The position numbers and the translations under genes are program-made. DNA of 5,497 nt from positions 1 through 5,497 of the forward strand of contig CAJTLI010000077.1 in the NCBI GenBank assembly GCA_910577525.1, in the 5' to 3' direction. The notes below the pieces were generated by a model. It was not told where the DNA came from and searched no databases. It saw only the letters and a list, made by a program, of their open reading frames with translations. This DNA comes from an uncultured Oscillospiraceae bacterium. GTDB lineage: Bacteria > Bacillota > Clostridia > Oscillospirales > Oscillospiraceae. This document shows positions 3,934-5,497 of this stretch, in pieces (position 1 is the first letter of the stretch; each line of letters starts with the position of its first letter).

Positions 3934-5497
3934 ATGAAACACAAGCCTTTTACCCGTTTTCTCTCCCTGTTGTTGGTGGTGGCTACGCTGGCCGGCCTGT
4001 TCACCTTGCCCGCCAGCGCCGCCTCGCTGAACGGCAGCGGCACCGTCAACATCCAGTACCTGGGCCGCCATGAGTACCTGTCCAAAAGCACGGGCGGCAG
4101 CCTGAGCGGCAGCAGTTGGAGCTACACCAGCAACGATGGACTCACCGGCACCGCCTACTGCGTCAACTGGGGCCTGTCGGCAGTCTCGCCCAACAAGGCC
4201 CTGACCCTGCAGGAGTACAACCGGAACCCCCAGACCATGGGCGTGTTCGCCAACGGCTATCCCATGCGCACCCTGGAGCAGTTCAAAGAACTGCATCCCG
4301 ATGACGTGCGGGGCATCGCCAGTCTGACGGAGGACGAGTACAAATACGCCACCCAGGTGGCGGTCTGGGCCTCCTGCGGCCAGCTCTCCGTCCCCGGCAC
4401 ATCCTTCACCGCTGGCCGGGCCGCCCTGGTGGAGCCGACCGCAGACGCCCAGAAGATCCGGGTGTATGACAGCGTCAAGGCCATGCTGAAATACTCTGCC
4501 CACTGGACGAAAAACCTCTACACTGGCCTGTCTATCCGGGCGGAGGAGGATAAGGATGTCCGCGGCGTGGAAGTCCTCAACGAGTACGGCCTGGAGGGCG
4601 CCGCCGCCGACAACGAGGACGGCATCAAAAAGGAGACCATCAACGGAAAAGAGTATTACACCCGCTTGATGTATCTGGCCTCCGCCACCTCCACCTGGAT
4701 CGATGACCGGATGACCAAGGTCTATTCCACAGACGCCCCCCAGGGGACCATCTTCGTGGCGGAGAACAACTCCCCCCTGGAGATGGTGCAGGAGAACGGG
4801 GCCACCTGCTACAAGGTGGACACCAGCCGGTCCCACACCACCAACCTCAACTCCAACGGCGAGGAATACTACGGGACATTCAAGGTCTGTATCCCCGTGG
4901 ACAATGCCGCCGCCGAGGGCAGCTTTACCATCAAGGCCATCGGCGGTGTGGCGCAGTACAACCTGTTCCTGGCCTATAACCCCTCCGCCTCGGAGCAGTC
5001 CTACATCGTGGCCGACCCCGGCTACACCACCCTGGAGGCCCATGCCCCCTTCAAATGGAGCGGCACGGATGTACCCGATACCGCCAGCCTCCAAATTGTC
5101 AAGGCCGGCGCGGGCGGCGCGCCCCTGGAGGGGGCCAAGTTCACCCTCACCGGCAGCGGCGGCACCACCGTCTCCGGCACCAGCGACCGCAATGGCCAGA
5201 TCGTCTGGACGGACCTCCCCGCAGACGAGACCTACACCCTGACCGAGACCGCCGCCCCGGAGGGCTACCAGGTCATCGCCCCCATGAACATCACCCTCAC
5301 CCCCGGACGCACCGAGTATGTGACCGTGACGGACGAGACAAATAAGGGCTTCACCATCAAAAAGGTGGACGCCCAGAACAAGGCGTCTCTCCAGGGGGCC
5401 GTGTTCGTCTTTGAGCAGATCGATGGCAGCTATAAGACCACCGGCGTCACCGGCTTTGACGGCACTATCTCCTTCCAGGGGGATGAGCTGCCCTATG
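3934..5497 (+). CDS. Thioester-domain (TQXA) and CnaB-repeat surface adhesin, partial at right edge
   Basis: The frame from ATG 3934 stays open to the window end (521 codons seen). GAAAGGAG lies 5 bases upstream. Residues 1-29 are a signal peptide ending PASA. A thioester domain follows: Cys76 in AYCVNWG and Gln141 in YATQVAVWA fit the Cys and TQxA-type Gln that form an internal thioester in Gram-positive adhesins. Residues about 200-385 are not recognised and include C294 and C320, possibly a linking domain. CnaB repeat 1 (about 386-470) has LQIVKAG (Lys390), PLEGAKF and LTETAAPEGY (Glu438), with Asp467 or Asn470 as the possible isopeptide partner. Repeat 2 begins at GFTIKKVD (Lys477) and LQGAVF and is cut off. 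Such proteins are usually wall-anchored by a C-terminal LPXTG-like signal, which is beyond the window. The upstream sortase is the likely anchoring enzyme. The ligand is unknown; attachment to host or to a mating partner are both possible. Confidence 0.9.
   Translation, partial: MKHKPFTRFLSLLLVVATLAGLFTLPASAASLNGSGTVNIQYLGRHEYLSKSTGGSLSGSSWSYTSNDGLTGTAYCVNWGLSAVSPNKALTLQEYNRNPQTMGVFANGYPMRTLEQFKELHPDDVRGIASLTEDEYKYATQVAVWASCGQLSVPGTSFTAGRAALVEPTADAQKIRVYDSVKAMLKYSAHWTKNLYTGLSIRAEEDKDVRGVEVLNEYGLEGAAADNEDGIKKETINGKEYYTRLMYLASATSTWIDDRMTKVYSTDAPQGTIFVAENNSPLEMVQENGATCYKVDTSRSHTTNLNSNGEEYYGTFKVCIPVDNAAAEGSFTIKAIGGVAQYNLFLAYNPSASEQSYIVADPGYTTLEAHAPFKWSGTDVPDTASLQIVKAGAGGAPLEGAKFTLTGSGGTTVSGTSDRNGQIVWTDLPADETYTLTETAAPEGYQVIAPMNITLTPGRTEYVTVTDETNKGFTIKKVDAQNKASLQGAVFVFEQIDGSYKTTGVTGFDGTISFQGDELPY

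Noticed and set aside
3904..5094. Long reading frame on the - strand opposite the adhesin
   Set aside because: The + frame carries a signal peptide, thioester motifs and CnaB repeats; the reverse frame is low complexity and lacks any motif.

Overview
The window reads as part of the cargo or transfer region of an integrative conjugative element (or similar mobile element) from a GC-rich gut-type Clostridia, perhaps Oscillospiraceae-like. This is inferred from strong AGGAGG ribosome sites, GC-rich third codon positions, a DUF3991/TOPRIM protein of the kind common on such elements, and a surface-protein/sortase cassette with Gram-positive signal peptides. No integrase, relaxase or att site is visible, so membership of a mobile element is inference and the genus is not determined.

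Layout: all supported genes are on the + strand. Positions 17-71 hold a very strong intrinsic terminator. A consensus Shine-Dalgarno follows almost at once, leading a DUF3991/TOPRIM primase-like gene (about 92-1057) whose best-placed start codon is ACG. Then come a secreted, membrane-anchored beta-rich protein of unknown function (1105-2070), an exported sortase starting at TTG (2078-2926), a secreted transglutaminase-like protein (3020-3847), a second intrinsic terminator (3868-3899), and a large surface adhesin (from 3934, running off the right end). The adhesin has a thioester (TQXA) domain followed by CnaB repeats. Its reading frame stays open to the last base.

How they may work together: the adhesin carries residues for an internal Cys-Gln thioester, which in known thioester adhesins reacts covalently with host or surface ligands, and for isopeptide-stabilised CnaB stalk domains. 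The nearby sortase is a natural candidate to anchor it to peptidoglycan; its sorting signal would lie beyond the window. The transglutaminase-like protein and the membrane-anchored protein sit in the same cassette and are exported too, so they are candidates for maturation, cross-linking or assembly factors. That cooperation is inferred from gene order and signal peptides.

The main oddities are two terminators placed directly before ribosome sites with little room for a promoter, the apparent ACG start, a sortase with an LPGSG pentapeptide in its own N-terminal linker, and the combination of three covalent-bond chemistries in one cassette.
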